Shown in pieces: positions 34,736 to 46,982 of a stretch of DNA of 64,000 nt. Within the stretch, counting starts at the first letter, position 1, and each line of letters opens with the position of its first letter. The stretch covers positions 2,418,001-2,482,000 of the forward strand of contig NC_016457.1 of assembly GCF_000226115.1 (NCBI RefSeq), given 5' to 3'. The stretch is from Thermothielavioides terrestris NRRL 8126. Its lineage: Eukaryota > Ascomycota > Sordariomycetes > Sordariales > Chaetomiaceae. The notes below the pieces were generated by a model. It was not told where the DNA came from. It searched no databases and saw nothing but the letters and a program-made list of their open reading frames with translations. The translations under genes and the position numbers were made by a program.

Positions 34736-37700
34736 ATGTCATCCTACGACAAGTCCCGCGCCTCCTCTGGCGGGAAGGCCACATCGTTCTTCCATCGGTC
34801 CAAAAACAAAACCGACAAGCGGAGCACGGCCGACGACGGCCGCAACCTGTCAGCCGACACCGACGCCGCCAGTTCTGTGAACTCGCGCCATTCACGCCAC
34901 CAACGAGACTCGTCCGTCGTATCAATAGACCGTCCCAGCTCCGCAGAGTCAGGCATCAACATGATGGCCGGCGTCATGACCACCATTCCGTACGACGCCG
35001 TCGCCGCGGACGGGCGCTCGCCTGTTCCTGTCGATTACCTCCCCAAAGGCGATCAGATAGTCTATCGAAGAGAGCCGCTGCCGCACCAGCTGAACAAGGC
35101 AACAAACGACTTCCACCAGTATCCGAGCTTTGACCCATCCACCGTGCGTCCATCAAGTCCCTACCTCTCTGGCCCGCGCCCCCCACCCGCAGGGTCCAAC
35201 ATCACAATGGCGTCGACCGGCCGCCAGGCCCAGTACCAACAATGGGGCCCCCCGAGAGAGAGCAGCCTGTCTGGATCCTACAATTCCCGGTACAATTCAT
35301 ATGTGACGTCCGGGGGGCGCAGTTCAGGAGACAACTCGAGCATCATGTCAGGTAATGGAGGATCCTACTTTGACCCGGCCGCAGCCCATCGCTCATCCAA
35401 AGTAGCACTGCCTAGTGCCTCGTCTCAGTCCTCGTACTTGTCACCCCACTCGCCCAGGGAGAACCGCCTCACCAAATTCCCTTCTGCGTACCAGACGAGC
35501 GAGGGCTTCTATTTCCCGAAGCCCGACGACGACAACGTGATCGAGCAGATGTTCCTGGAGCTCATGCAAAAGCGAGGATGGAATAACCTCCCGGACCAAG
35601 CCAAGCGGCAGATGATGGCGTATCCGTCGACCAAAAAATGGACTCTGATCCACCAGGATCGCCTCACGGAGTGGCAGGGCGAACAGAAGCGCAGGCAGAC
35701 CGCCAAGATTGGCCAATACGGCAATGTGGACCTCGCCCACCTACCGGACGAGGAGGGCAGCCCCGAATGGTATGTGCGCAAGGTTATGGAGAACGCGCTC
35801 GACAGCAAACTTCTGGGGAGTTTGGAGGTCAACCTACGGACGCAGCAAATCGGCTGGGTCAGGCGCTTCATCGAGTGCCAAGGTCAGGTGGCGCTCACCA
35901 ACGTCCTCATGAAACTCAATCGCCGGGCCGGCCTGGGCCCGGCGCCAGACTCGGGCAAGGGGGATAAGAACCTGGACCGCGAGTACGACATCATCAAGTG
36001 TTTGAAGGCCTTGATGAACAACAAGTTCGGCGCGGACGATGCCCTGGCCCATCAGCAGGTCCTTGTAGCCTTGGCCACGTCTCTTATCTCGCCCCGACTC
36101 ACGACGAGGAAGCTGGTCAGCGAAGTCTTGACCTTCCTCTGCCACTGGGACGATGGCAAGGGTCACCTGAAGGTGATCGAAGCCATGGATGTCGTCAAGA
36201 ATCAGCAGGGCGAGAACGGCCGCTTCGACGCTTGGATGCGCCTTGTCGAGGTTACCATCGATGGCCGTGGGAAGATGGGCAGCCTTGTGGGCGCAAGCGA
36301 GGAAATGCGCAGCGGTGGCATCGGCATGGAGAACCTGTTGATGGAGTATGCCGTGGCGACGCTCATCTTGGTCAACATGTTGATTGATGCTGCCGAGAAG
36401 GACCTCCAGATGCGCGTGCACATCAGGGCGCAGTTTACAGCGTGCGGTATCAAGCGCATGCTGAACAAGATGGAGGCCTTCCAGTATGAACTCATTGACA
36501 AGCAGATCGAGCGGTTCCGGACCAACGAGGCCATCGACTACGAGGATATGCTCGAGCGGGAGAACAGCAGCATCAAGGACAGCGTGGAAGGCGAGGTCAG
36601 GGACCTCAACGATCCGGTCCAGATCGTAGATGCGATCCAGCAACGGCTAAAGGGCACCAAGACCCAGGACTACTTCGTCTCCGCTCTGCAGCATCTGCTC
36701 TTGATCAGAGACAACGACAGCGAGGAGCGCCTGCGCATGTTCCAGCTGGTCGACTCGATGTTGAGCTACGTGGCCATGGACCGCCGTTTGCCCGACATGG
36801 ATCTCAAGCAGAGCCTCAACTTCACCGTGCAGAGCTTACTCGACAAGCTGCACACCGACTCGGAAGCTCGTCAGGCGTTTGAGGAAGCTACCGAGACGCG
36901 GCGGATTGCCGAGGCGGCAATGGCGGAAAGGGATGAGCTCCGGGAGAAGATGGCTCTGGGTGCTGACGGGTTGGTTGCCAAACTGCAAAAGCAGATCGAT
37001 GAGCAGACGAGGTTTATAGACGCGCAGAGGAGACAGGTTGAAGGCCTGAAGTCGGAGCTGGAGAGCCTGCAGACGCTCAGGGCAAAGGAGGCGCAGCGGT
37101 ACGAGCTCGAGACGCGCGAGCTCTATCTCATGCTCCGCGACGCACAGGATGTGGCGGCCTCTAATGCTGCGAAGGGGACCAAGTTGGGTGACGAGGACCC
37201 TGTCCGTATGCAGGGGATCCTCGATCGAGAAAAGCTCATGGAGCGCCTCCAAATGCAACTCGAACGGCAGAAAACCGTGTACAAGCTCGAAGGCAAAGTC
37301 TGGGGCGAGGCGATTGGGCCTTCGGACAGGCTCCGCGCGCTGCGGGAGGAAATGGACGGCTATGGGGATTCAGGCCCCGGCGCCGGCGGTCCGCCCAGGG
37401 ACTTCACCAATACCATGCTTGGAAGCGTCAAGAGGTCAACCCGCGTCCCGAGAAAGCCTGTCAGCTCCCGTGAAAAGCCAGCGGAGGGCGCCTTGGAGGA
37501 AGAGGCCGAGGATGCAGCCGAAGATGAGGAAGGGGTCATCTACGAAAGGCCTCGGCTGGTCGAAATCAAGCGGCCCGTCTTGGATCCTAAGCAGGCTGCA
37601 GGCATGTTCAACGAGCTCCAAGACAAGGTTAAGAAATACGATGCCAGCGATTCGGAGGAGGGCGATGGCGTTACCACCGGGCCATCTCACCCGAGTCTGG

Positions 37701-40199
37701 AGTCGCAGCCTCCTCTCACGCCAAGCGACAACGAGCCTCCCAAAATCCAGGTCACCGACACCACTCCGTCTGCCTCAGGCGGGGCGCCACCGCCGCCTCC
37801 GCCGCCGCCGCCGCCTCCCCCATTACCAGGCCAGATCCCGGGGGCGCCTCCGCCGGCACCCGGATTGGCAGGGGGGCCACCTCCTCCCCCACCGCCCCCT
37901 CTACCCGGCAAACTCCCTGGGGCGCCGCCTCCGGCCGGGGGAGCTCCACCGCCGCCTCCACCTCCGATGCCGGGCAAGCTTCCTGGCGCACCTCCGCCAA
38001 TTGGCGGCGGACCACCGCCGCCGCCGCTGCCTCCCCATTTGCCGGGAGCCAAAGGCATGGCGCCGCCGCCGGCCCCCCCTTTACCTGGGCCGGGCGCAAT
38101 GTCAGGTCACTTCTTATCCCGGCAGCAGGAACATATCACACCCACTCCGTCCCTCGGCTTATCTGTTGTCCGGCCTAAGAAGAAGCTCAAGGCCCTCCAC
38201 TGGGAGAAGGTCGATTCCCCGCTTGCGACTCATTGGGCTGCCCACACCCCGTCGGCAGAGGAGAGGGAAGAGAAGTATCTGGAGCTCAGCCGAAAGGGTA
38301 TTCTTGACGAGGTCGAGAAGCTGTTCATGGCAAAGGAGATCAAACAGCTCGGTCAAGGGGCGACGAAGAAGGACGACAAGAAGCAGATCATCTCGAACGA
38401 TCTGCGGAAAGCCTTCGGTAATCCTATCCTGTTCCATCCAACAACAAGAAACGCTTGCAGAGGCGGGCGACTGACTGTTAGCAGAAATCGCTCTCTCCAA
38501 ATTCTCGCAGTACTCGGTTGAAAAGGTGGTGCAGATGATCATCCACTGTGACAGCGAAGTGCTCGACAACCCGGTGGTTATGGACTTCTTGCAGAAGGAG
38601 GACCTCTGCAATATCCCCGACAACATTTCAAAGCAGCTGGCGCCGTATAGCAAGGACTGGACGGGCCCGGCAGCCGACCAGGAGAACCGAGAGCAAGACC
38701 CCTCGGAGCTCACTCGACAGGATCAGATCTACCTGCACACTGCGTTTGAACTGCACCACTACTGGAAGAGCAGGATGCGGGCTCTGTCGTTGACGCGGAG
38801 CTTCGAAGCCGACTATGACGAGATCACGGACAAGATGCGCCAGGTAGTCAGTGTATCCGAATCTTTACGGGACTCGGTGTCTCTGATGAACGTCCTCGGC
38901 CTCATTTTGGATATTGGCAACTACATGAACGACGCGAACAAGCAGGCGCGCGGCTTCAAGCTATCTTCACTTGGCAGGTTGGCTATGGTTAAAGACGACA
39001 AGAATCAGTCGACGTTGGCCGATCTCGTCGAACGCATTGTCCGGAATCAGTATCCGGAGTGGGAGCATTTCACGGACGACATCTCGGGCGTGATAACCGC
39101 GCAGAAGATCAACATCGAGCAGCTGCAGGCGGACGCGAAGAAGTACATTGACAACGTCAACAGCGTGCAGAGGGCGCTCGACTCGGGCAGCCTGTCGGAC
39201 GCCAAGAAATTCCACCCGCAAGACCGCGTCGCCCAGATCGTGGGGCGGTGCATGAAAGACGCGCGGCGCAAGGCGGAGCAGATGGAGGTCTACCTGGAGG
39301 AAATGGTCCGCACGTACAACGACATCATGATCTTCTACGGCGAGGACCCGACCGACGAGAACGCGCGGCGCGACTTCTTCGCCAAGTTGGCGTCGTTCAT
39401 TACCGAGTGGAAGAAGTCGCGCACGAAGAACCTCCAGATGGAGGAGCAGCGGCGGAAGAACGAGGCGTCCATGAAGCGCAAGAACGCGTTGAAGGCCGCG
39501 CAGGCCGCGACGGAGGGTAACCCGGCCTCCCCGACCAGCACGGGCGCCATGGACAGCCTGCTGGAGAAGCTCCGCGCGGCGGCGCCGCAGGCCAGAGATC
39601 AGCGCGACAGACGCAGACGGGCGCGTCTCAAGGACCGCCACCAAGTGCGCATCGCATCGGGCCAAAAGATCCCCGACCTCACCCAGATACCCTCGGTCGA
39701 GGCAGAGCTCCAAAACACTCAGAACCCTGGCCCAGAAGCCTCGGGCGCCGGCGGCGACGAGGACGGCAACATCAAGACACCAGCCTCCGACCTCCTCAGC
39801 CCGACGAAAGACCAAGCCGGCGACGGCGGCTCCGGCGCAGGTGAGGAGGACGACGTCGCGCAGCGCGCCGCATTGCTCCTGCAGGGCATGCGCTCGGGTG
39901 CTGACGGCGCCGACGACCCCGCCGACGCGGAGAAGCGGGAGACCCTGCGGCGGTCGCGGCGGCAGACGGCGGACGAGGAACGGAGAATGAGACGGCGCCG
40001 ACGCGAGCTCGCGCAGTCGAGCGCCAGCAATGGCGACCCGAGCTTGAGCGGCGGCGAGGGCTCGACGGTCGGCGGGGACCCGAGCGCGGGGGATGTGCCG
40101 CCGACGCCGGGCCCGGATGAGATGGCTGCAGCGGTGGCCGCGGCGGGGATTGAGATGGCTATGCGCTCGCCGGTGGAAGGAACAAATGCGGGTAGTTGA
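34736..40199 (+). CDS. sepA: Formin (SepA/Bni1-type diaphanous-related formin)
   Basis: Nucleates and processively elongates actin cables at hyphal tips and actin rings at septa, under Rho-GTPase control. Seen: two exons (34736-38417 and 38485-40199, 67-nt intron) giving 1,798 residues. N-terminal low-complexity Ser/Gly region, then GBD/FH3 from about residue 255 (FPKPDDDNVIEQMFLELMQ) through DEEGSPEWYVRKVMEN and the armadillo-like block to about 720. Coiled coil from about 720 to 870. FH1 at about 1015-1120 has five Pro tracts separated by LPGxxPGAPP-type repeats. FH2 from KKKLKALHWEKVDSPLATHW to about 1560. The DAD core MDSLLEKLRAA is followed by an Arg-rich stretch (RDRRRRARLKDRHQ), the autoinhibitory site. 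A disordered acidic/basic tail of about 190 residues follows. Confidence 0.96.
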
Positions 40200-40950
40200 T
40201 GCGAAGGGTGGTTTGGTGTCCTGCTGTTTCCCTCCCCAAGGCCATAAGGGGAATGGGGGTTTGTTGATGTGTAAACAAGAGGAGGAAGTATACCCCAAGC
40301 ATATACACTACGTAATGTCTACTTGGGTTGTGTTTATGCTGTGGTTTTGACGCCGCGGGTTGGCTGCGGCACAACGAAGGAAGGGAGGCATCTTGAAGCA
40401 AGGCAGCGCATTGTTTGGCGACAGGTTTGATACATCTTGGAATACGCAACCTGCTGTATACCCACGGCTAAGCTGTTGGCTGCGTGGTATGCACATGCAA
40501 GAGTGGGAGCACTGGCTAAAGTGCCACGCTCCGGAATTCACTAGTTCGACACAGCTCCCCCTGGCTTCTCCGTAATTAGCCGTGAACCTTCCCCCCACTA
40601 TGGGAAGAGGGGCAGACCAGGCGCAAAGGACGGCAGCCCCTCATTCATGGGGATTCCTCCAAGCCGGTGACTCCACCGTGGTTGTAAGCTCGGGGGATGG
40701 CGCGCTGCGAGACGGAGAAATTTGGGATTGGCTGCTTGGACGGCATGTCGCCGGCATGTGTCGTTGAGGGATGGCTACCTACATATCAAGTGCGCAACAT
40801 GCTTCATCATCCGTCGTCATCCGGGTGTTTCTCCGTTCTCCAACTCTTTGAGTCTCACTCCTCCCTTCTTCACCTTCATTCTATCCTACTTTCCTCCTAC
40901 CCCTCCCCCTCACCGTTGTAACCTCCAACCAGCCTTGTCCTAACACCACC
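40200..40950. other. Spacer formin / DUF2264 gene
   Basis: 751 bp with no gene; the last about 100 bp before 40951 are pyrimidine-rich, as is usual before fungal start codons. Confidence 0.6.
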
Positions 40951-43401
40951 ATGGCCGCTACCACGGCACCCGGCCAAGGTCTCGTCCTTGGCTACAACTC
41001 CGTCCACCCCTTCTCCGCCATCCCCCTTTCCGACCGGGCGTCGGTCCAGGCCCTGCTCGCGGCCCTGCTCGACCCGCTCGAGCCCTTCTTCTCGCCGCGC
41101 AAGGCCCGCGTGCGCTGCCCGGGGGCCACGGCCGTGCGCTTCGACCAGACGGCCTCGGAGGTCGAGGGCTTCTGCCGGCCGCTGTGGGGGCTCGCCTGCC
41201 TGCTCGCCGGCGGCGGCAGCTACCGCGGCACGCAGTGGTGGATCGACGGCATCCGCGCCGGCACGGACCCGGACGACGCCGACGAGTACTGGGGCTACCC
41301 GCGGGACAACGACCAGCGCATGGTCGAGATGTGTCCGCTGGGCTACGCGCTGGCGGCGGCGCCGCAGATCTGGGCGGGGCTGAGCGAGCGGGAGAGGAGG
41401 AATGTCGAGGCCTGGCTGGGGAACTCGGTCAATGAGAAGAAGTGAGTTTGTGTTTGGTATCATCATGGGGGGGATGGGATGGGATGCGCAGGGATGGGGG
41501 AGAAAGGGTTTTGGTTGGTGGCTGACTGCGGAAACAGCATGCCAAATACGAACTGGCTCTGGTTTCGCGTGTTTGCCAACTTGGGCCTGAAGAAGAACGG
41601 CGGCAAGTTCTCGCAGGAGCGGCTGGATGCTGATATCAAGCATCTGGACACGTTCTACCGCGGAGATGGCTGGTCCAACGACGGGCCGGAGGGGATCCAT
41701 CGTGGGTTGTCCCTGACTTATTACTTATCACCGCCACCCAAATAACCCCCTTACTAGATGCTGTGCTGACAAGCGGTCTGCAGAGATGGACTACTACTCA
41801 TCTAGCTTTGCGATCCATTTCCTCCAGCTTCTCTACGCCAAGTTGGCCGGCGATGAGGATCCGGAGCGCGCAGCAGAGTTCAAGAAGCGGGCCCAGTTAG
41901 TCGCGCTGGACCTGGCACACTACTATGACGAGGAGGGTAAGGAGCCCCGTCTCTAAGCGGAAGTCGGGGCAAATGCTTACCTGAACCGCCCAGGGCGTGC
42001 TATCCCCTTCGGCCGCAGCGTCGGCTACCGCTTTGCCATGGTCTCGTTCTGGGGCGCCCTCGCCTACGCCGACGTCGAGCTGCCGGCGCCCCTGACCTGG
42101 GGCATGGTCAAGGGCATCGTCCTGCGCCACCTGCGCTGGTGGCAAACGCAGCGCGACATCTGGAGCTCGAGCGGCACGCTGACTATCGGGTACTCGTACC
42201 CGAACATGTATGTAAGTAAACGTACCCCTTGAAATGCCCTGGAGGGTCCCTCACAACGCTACAGATGGCCGAGAACTACAACAGCCCTGGCAGTCCGGTA
42301 AGAGTCACCGTCTTCTACTTCCCCTATGTGTAGTGGCTGTGGCTTACACGCATTCCAGTATTGGGCGTGCTTGGCCTTCATCTGCCTCGCGGTGCCCGAG
42401 ACCCACCCGTTCTGGACATCAAAGGAGGAGAACCACTGGGACGTGATTCCCAAGATCAAGGCTCTCAAGCACCCGGGCCATATCATGAGGTATTTCCCCC
42501 CCTTTCCTTTCTAGCCCTTCACATTCCATCGCCTGACCTCTGCCACAGCAACCTCGGCGGGCACTGCATGCTCCTCTCCTCAGGCCAAGCCTGCTCCTAC
42601 CCGATGAAAGGCACGCACGCCAAGTACGGCGCCTTCGCCTACTCCTCGGCCTACGGCTATTCGGTGCCGCCGGGCCTGTTCACGCTGGAGCAGTACTCGC
42701 TGGCCTCGCAGCTCGGCTTCTCCGACGACGGCGGCGAGTACTGGAAGACGCGACGGCTGTCGACGTCGAGCCTGGAGACGCGCGGGCCGGACGCCACGCC
42801 GGTGCTCGTCTCGCTCTGGTCGCCCTTCCCGGACGTGCACGTCAAGACGTACCTGATCCCGCCGCGGGCCGAGACGCCCAACTGGCACATCCGGGCGCAC
42901 CACATCCGCGCCGAGGGCCGCGAGGTGCTGACGGCCGACGGCAGCTTCGCCATCAGCAGCACGCGGACGCCCGACGGGCGGCCGCTGGACCCGTACGACG
43001 CGGCGCGCGGCGAGGGCACGCGCCCGCGGCTGATCGGCAACTACGACCTGGCGACGCCCGAGGCGTGGGCCGACGGCGCCGACGGCGCCTTCGCCGTGTC
43101 CAAGGGCGCGGTGGGCATCCGCGCGCTGGAGGGCCGCGTCGGCGCCGCGGCCGGCGGGGCGCGGAGCAGCAAGAGGACGGCGATGCTGGTGAACGCGGAT
43201 CCGAACTCGAACTTGATCGAGAGCCGGACGACGATCCCCACGCTGCAGGGCGTGGTGGCCAAGGGGGAGAGTGTGTGGTACGTGACGGGCATCTACGCCA
43301 AGCCGAGCGGGAAGGGGGTGCCGAAGGAAGAGTACCTCAGCGGGTGGGAGGTGCTGCCGGAGGTGCCGGCGTGGTTGAGGGAGGAGATGGGGAGCAAGTG
43401 A
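40951..43401 (+). CDS. DUF2264 domain protein (putative alpha/alpha-barrel enzyme)
   Basis: Seen: start [16 protein letters not shown] (40951); seven exons with short introns at about 41442, 41708, 41939, 42212, 42298 and 42490. The N-terminal domain has the DUF2264 hallmarks: [85 protein letters not shown] and [21 protein letters not shown]. It is followed by a beta-rich C-terminal half. Many conserved Trp/Asp/Tyr residues resemble an (alpha/alpha)6 carbohydrate-active barrel. I recall bacterial members being linked to glycoside hydrolase family GH154, but I am not certain. No signal peptide is visible, so it is probably cytosolic. The end is at TGA 43399-43401 and the total length is about 670 residues. 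Confidence 0.85.
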
Positions 43402-43613
43402 GCCGAGAGCGTGAATGTCCTGTTATACAACGAACTGAGGTGCAGGTGCACAGGAACAAAATGTTTTGCTCTATTCAGCCCGGTCGTTGAACGGGCCGAG
43501 ATGCAGCCGTTGTATGCAAAAGATCCGCTTTGTTGAAAAACCAATGCTGCCCCCCTCCGCCGCCCCTGATATTTGACTCACACACACTGCCGCCAGACGC
43601 TAGGCGTGTTAGA

Positions 43614-45021
43614 TCACGCCTTTGCAAATGCCTCGATAAACTTGGCAAGCTTCTCGGCCCCCTCCAGAGGAATTGAATTGTAGTTGCTCGCCCGGATCCC
43701 ACCAACGCTGCGGTGCCCCTTGAGGCCCGTCAATCCCTGGCTGGCGGCCTCCTTGAGGAAGGCCTTTTCGGCCTCGTCAACATTGCCGTTCTGCTTTCAG
43801 GATTAGCATTTCGGCTTTGCCTAGGAAGCAAAGAAAAGCCACTCACCTTGATCACGCGGAAGCATATGTTCATCCTCGACCGGACCGACTTGTCCGGTAC
43901 AATGCGGTACGCTTCCGGGTGTGCTTCAAGGGCAGCATAGATGAGATTGGCCTTCTTCGCGGAGAGAGCCTGTTGGCCGTCGACCTTGTCAGGGAACGTC
44001 CTCAGCAGCTTCTTGAGCACTTGGCCGGCGATGTACACGCTACGCAGCAAGACACATCAGCGTTCTTCAACGTTTCCCACGGCTGCAAGAGGACGAATGG
44101 GGCCACCCACTCGAAGATGCTCAGCGTGTTGTACAAGCTGTTATTCTTGGCAATCGTCTCGTACTGCAGCACGATAGGCGGGATGGGAAGACCGAGCTTC
44201 CTCATCAGCGCCGGGCTGGGCTGCGTCGTCGCCGGCGGCAGCAGGCTCTTCCTGACGACGGCCACCGTCACCCCGGTGGAGCCCAGGTTCTTCTGCGCGC
44301 CAAAGAAGATCAGCGAGTGGTTGCTGACGGGCACCCTCCTGGACAGGATGTTGCTCGACATGTCGGCGACCACGACGGGGCCGGACCCGTCCGCGCTCGG
44401 CGCCAGCACCGAGGGGAACTCGGGGAACTCGACGCCGTCGACGGTCTCGTTGTCGCAGTAGTAGACCAGCGCGGCGTCCTTGCTGAGCTTCCAGGTGCTC
44501 TGGTCCGGGATCTTGCCGAACTTGCCGTCGTTGATGGTGCGCGCGTCCGCGGCGGCGTTGACGTGCTCGGGCCCCAGCAGGCGCACGGCCTCCTGGAAGG
44601 CCTTCAGCGACCAGCCGCCCGTGATGATGTAGTCGAGCTTGAGGTCCTTCTCGACGCGGGCGCGCAGGGCGGCGACCACGGCGGCCTCGTCGTCCGTGCC
44701 CAGCTCCTCGAGCACGGCGGCGTGCTGGCGGGCGACCCAGGCGCCCACAAGGTTGTAGACGGAGGCGGAGAACTCGCCGGTGCCGCCGGCCTGCATGAAG
44801 ATGATCTCGTAGTCGGCGGTCGGGATGTCCAGGTAGCTGGCCAGGTCGGCCTTGGCCTCGTTGATGATGTTGGCAGCCAGCTCGGAGCGGTGGCTGTGCT
44901 CGGCGATGCCCAGGCCCGTCCCGTTGTAGTCGAGCAGGGCCTGCGCGGCCGTCTCGAGCACATCGGTGGGCAGGGCGGCTGGCCCGGCGCCGAAGTAGGT
45001 GATGTCGGCACGGGTGGGCAT
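43614..45021 (-). CDS. SER1: Phosphoserine aminotransferase (serine pathway step 2)
   Basis: PLP enzyme that converts 3-phosphohydroxypyruvate and glutamate to phosphoserine and 2-oxoglutarate, directly after SER3. Seen: start [18 protein letters not shown] (45021). Then [55 protein letters not shown], and [14 protein letters not shown] with the PLP-binding Lys. Intron 1 is in [16 protein letters not shown]; intron 2 follows ICFRVIK. The last exon is [11 protein letters not shown] to FAKA, with [15 protein letters not shown], stop 43614-43616. Length is about 425 residues. Two TGA(C/G)TCA sites lie 222 and 548 bp upstream. Confidence 0.96.
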
Positions 45022-45242
45022 TTTCTTTTTCTCTCTTTTTTCCCTTTTTCTTCTTCTTTTGTCCCTTCCGTGTGTTCTCTGTTTCCTTTCGGTTTCTTTT
45101 CACCCCTCACTTTGCAGGCTTATTATTATCTCCAGCGCCGGAGGAACAAGTTGTGAACCCCCTCTGGAGATTCTCCTCCGAACACTGCTAGAGGGCAGAG
45201 TCAATGCCTCGGCACCACCTTTAGTAGAAATACGTGTGTTGT

Positions 45243-45249
45243 TGAGTCA
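45243..45249. promoter_or_regulatory. Candidate CPC1/Gcn4 site upstream of SER1
   Basis: Exact TGAGTCA 222 bp upstream of the SER1 start. It is not in an orientation that would mimic a minus-strand splice donor. Confidence 0.5.
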
Positions 45250-45568
45250 CCTCGTCTCGAGAGCTCACGGTCTGACTCTTCAAACGCTAAATATGTGCTG
45301 GAACAAGCAGAGGTATTTTATCGGCTGTAGCGGGGCAGCTCCTTTATTGCTCGATGAGTCGTCTGGAACTCGGACCCTGACCCCGCCCTGGCCGGAGTCG
45401 GGCGCTCGAACCGTAATTATTCCGTACACTGCAGACCATTTGAGTGTCCAGCAACCTGTCGCCCAATGGGCGCAATGTCTCAACTCGGAGCAGCTGGTGC
45501 AGAGGTGTGAAAACAGGCGCGGCAGCCTCTTCCGCTGACCGTGTCGGCTGGCCACTGAGGAGCGACGT

Positions 45569-45575
45569 TGACTCA
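45569..45575. promoter_or_regulatory. Second candidate CPC1/Gcn4 site upstream of SER1
   Basis: Exact TGACTCA 548 bp upstream of SER1. On the minus strand it reads GTGAGTCAA, so a 5'-UTR intron donor is an alternative reading. Confidence 0.35.
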
Positions 45576-46982
45576 CTTTATCCCCAGGTTTTACACATGA
45601 ATTTACAGGGGCTTAGGGCGCCGCGCCGTGGGGTTCACAGCGCTGCCGCTCGCCGAATGCGGGAAGTGGGGGGTGCCTGCAGCACCGAGCGTGGCGGCAG
45701 GGTTCCCGCACCGGAAGCAGCTCCGGGTTCGGCTCCGGCCGCCGCACGGCTGGCTGGGACGGAGAGGGTTCAAAGACGGGCGGCGCCTTAATCCGTGCAT
45801 ATCCGTGTTTGGCTCCTTAATAGTGGATGACGTCGTCGTCCTTGCAAAAAGGGTGGCTTGCATTGCACTTTCCTCTTTGCGGGGACCCACAGCTGAGGTA
45901 CCCGAGGGCACCTAACCGGGCAGGTATGGCGAGCGAGGCAGGATCTGGTTCGCTGCCCGCGGAGATTACATCTGACGGCCGAAGATCGTGTTGGTTGGTC
46001 TCGAAGATCCGTCATGAAGGCGGCATGATTGATGATTGATGAACGGTGTTGGGCGGTTTGACCGCCAGCAATCCCCCTCGACTTTGCGCTTATAGACTTT
46101 GCACTTATACGGGCATCGAATCTGGTCCTCCCTTGACTAAGGTCTGAATCAGCTCCACGCCATGTCTGCCTGAGCGGTGGGGTTGGCCTTGTTCAGGGCG
46201 CCAGGAGCATTCCAGATCTTGGCCGCATTTTGGAACCTTGCCGTTCCCTCATCCGGGCTTGCTTGGGAGTTTGACGCTTTTTAAGCCGGACGTTGCCGCA
46301 TTTCCGATCCATTTCGGCCGGCTACCGGTTCTGACCGCCGCTTGAGCATCAACCCGGCGATCGAGGTCGGTCGCATCTGCCGTTCCATTCACCGAAGGTG
46401 GTCCGACGGCGCCGGGCAACAGACGTGACGCTATATGAAACAGGGATGTCAACTACGGAATAAATTATCGCTGACCGTTGTTCTCGACGGGCAATTATAA
46501 GTGACCTCGCCTCGAGAGATTCCAGCCTTTTTCTCCTCGATTCAAATCGAGTGCAGTGGATTTGACATCACAGAACAGCGAGCGCCCTACAACCCATTGC
46601 CAGCGTTGCTTGCTTCGTGTGTTAATGCAGCAGCTGTTTCGCCGGTTACTACTCTCCGCGGTGACGTCTGTGCTATGACGGCACGGTTTGCAGAGCGCAC
46701 TTGGGAAAGGTGCAAAGGTGCAGACGGGCCGCGAAACGACGCCCGTGGCTGGCGAAAACCGCCTGCTCCTACAGGCTCGACTGTCTGATCGCCTGCAAGA
46801 ATGGCCGAGCGACGAACGGCAGAGGCTGGGCCGTCTCGACACACGCACTCGACACCAGCGGCGTCGTTCCGTGAGTGGCCCCCTTTCCCGCACACCTGTG
46901 CCGCTCCCCTCGCCCAATTCGCGAGCCGCCCCCCTTCCCCATCTGCACCCCACATTCAGAGTGAGCTGAGCTGCGAGATCTA

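Larger units (their letters stand above)
45022..46982. other. Divergent SER1/SDR promoter region, 2.0 kb
   Basis: No gene supported. It holds TGAGTCA at 45243-45249 and TGACTCA at 45569-45575 on the SER1 side, and TTATTCCGTACA near 45418. Confidence 0.6.
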
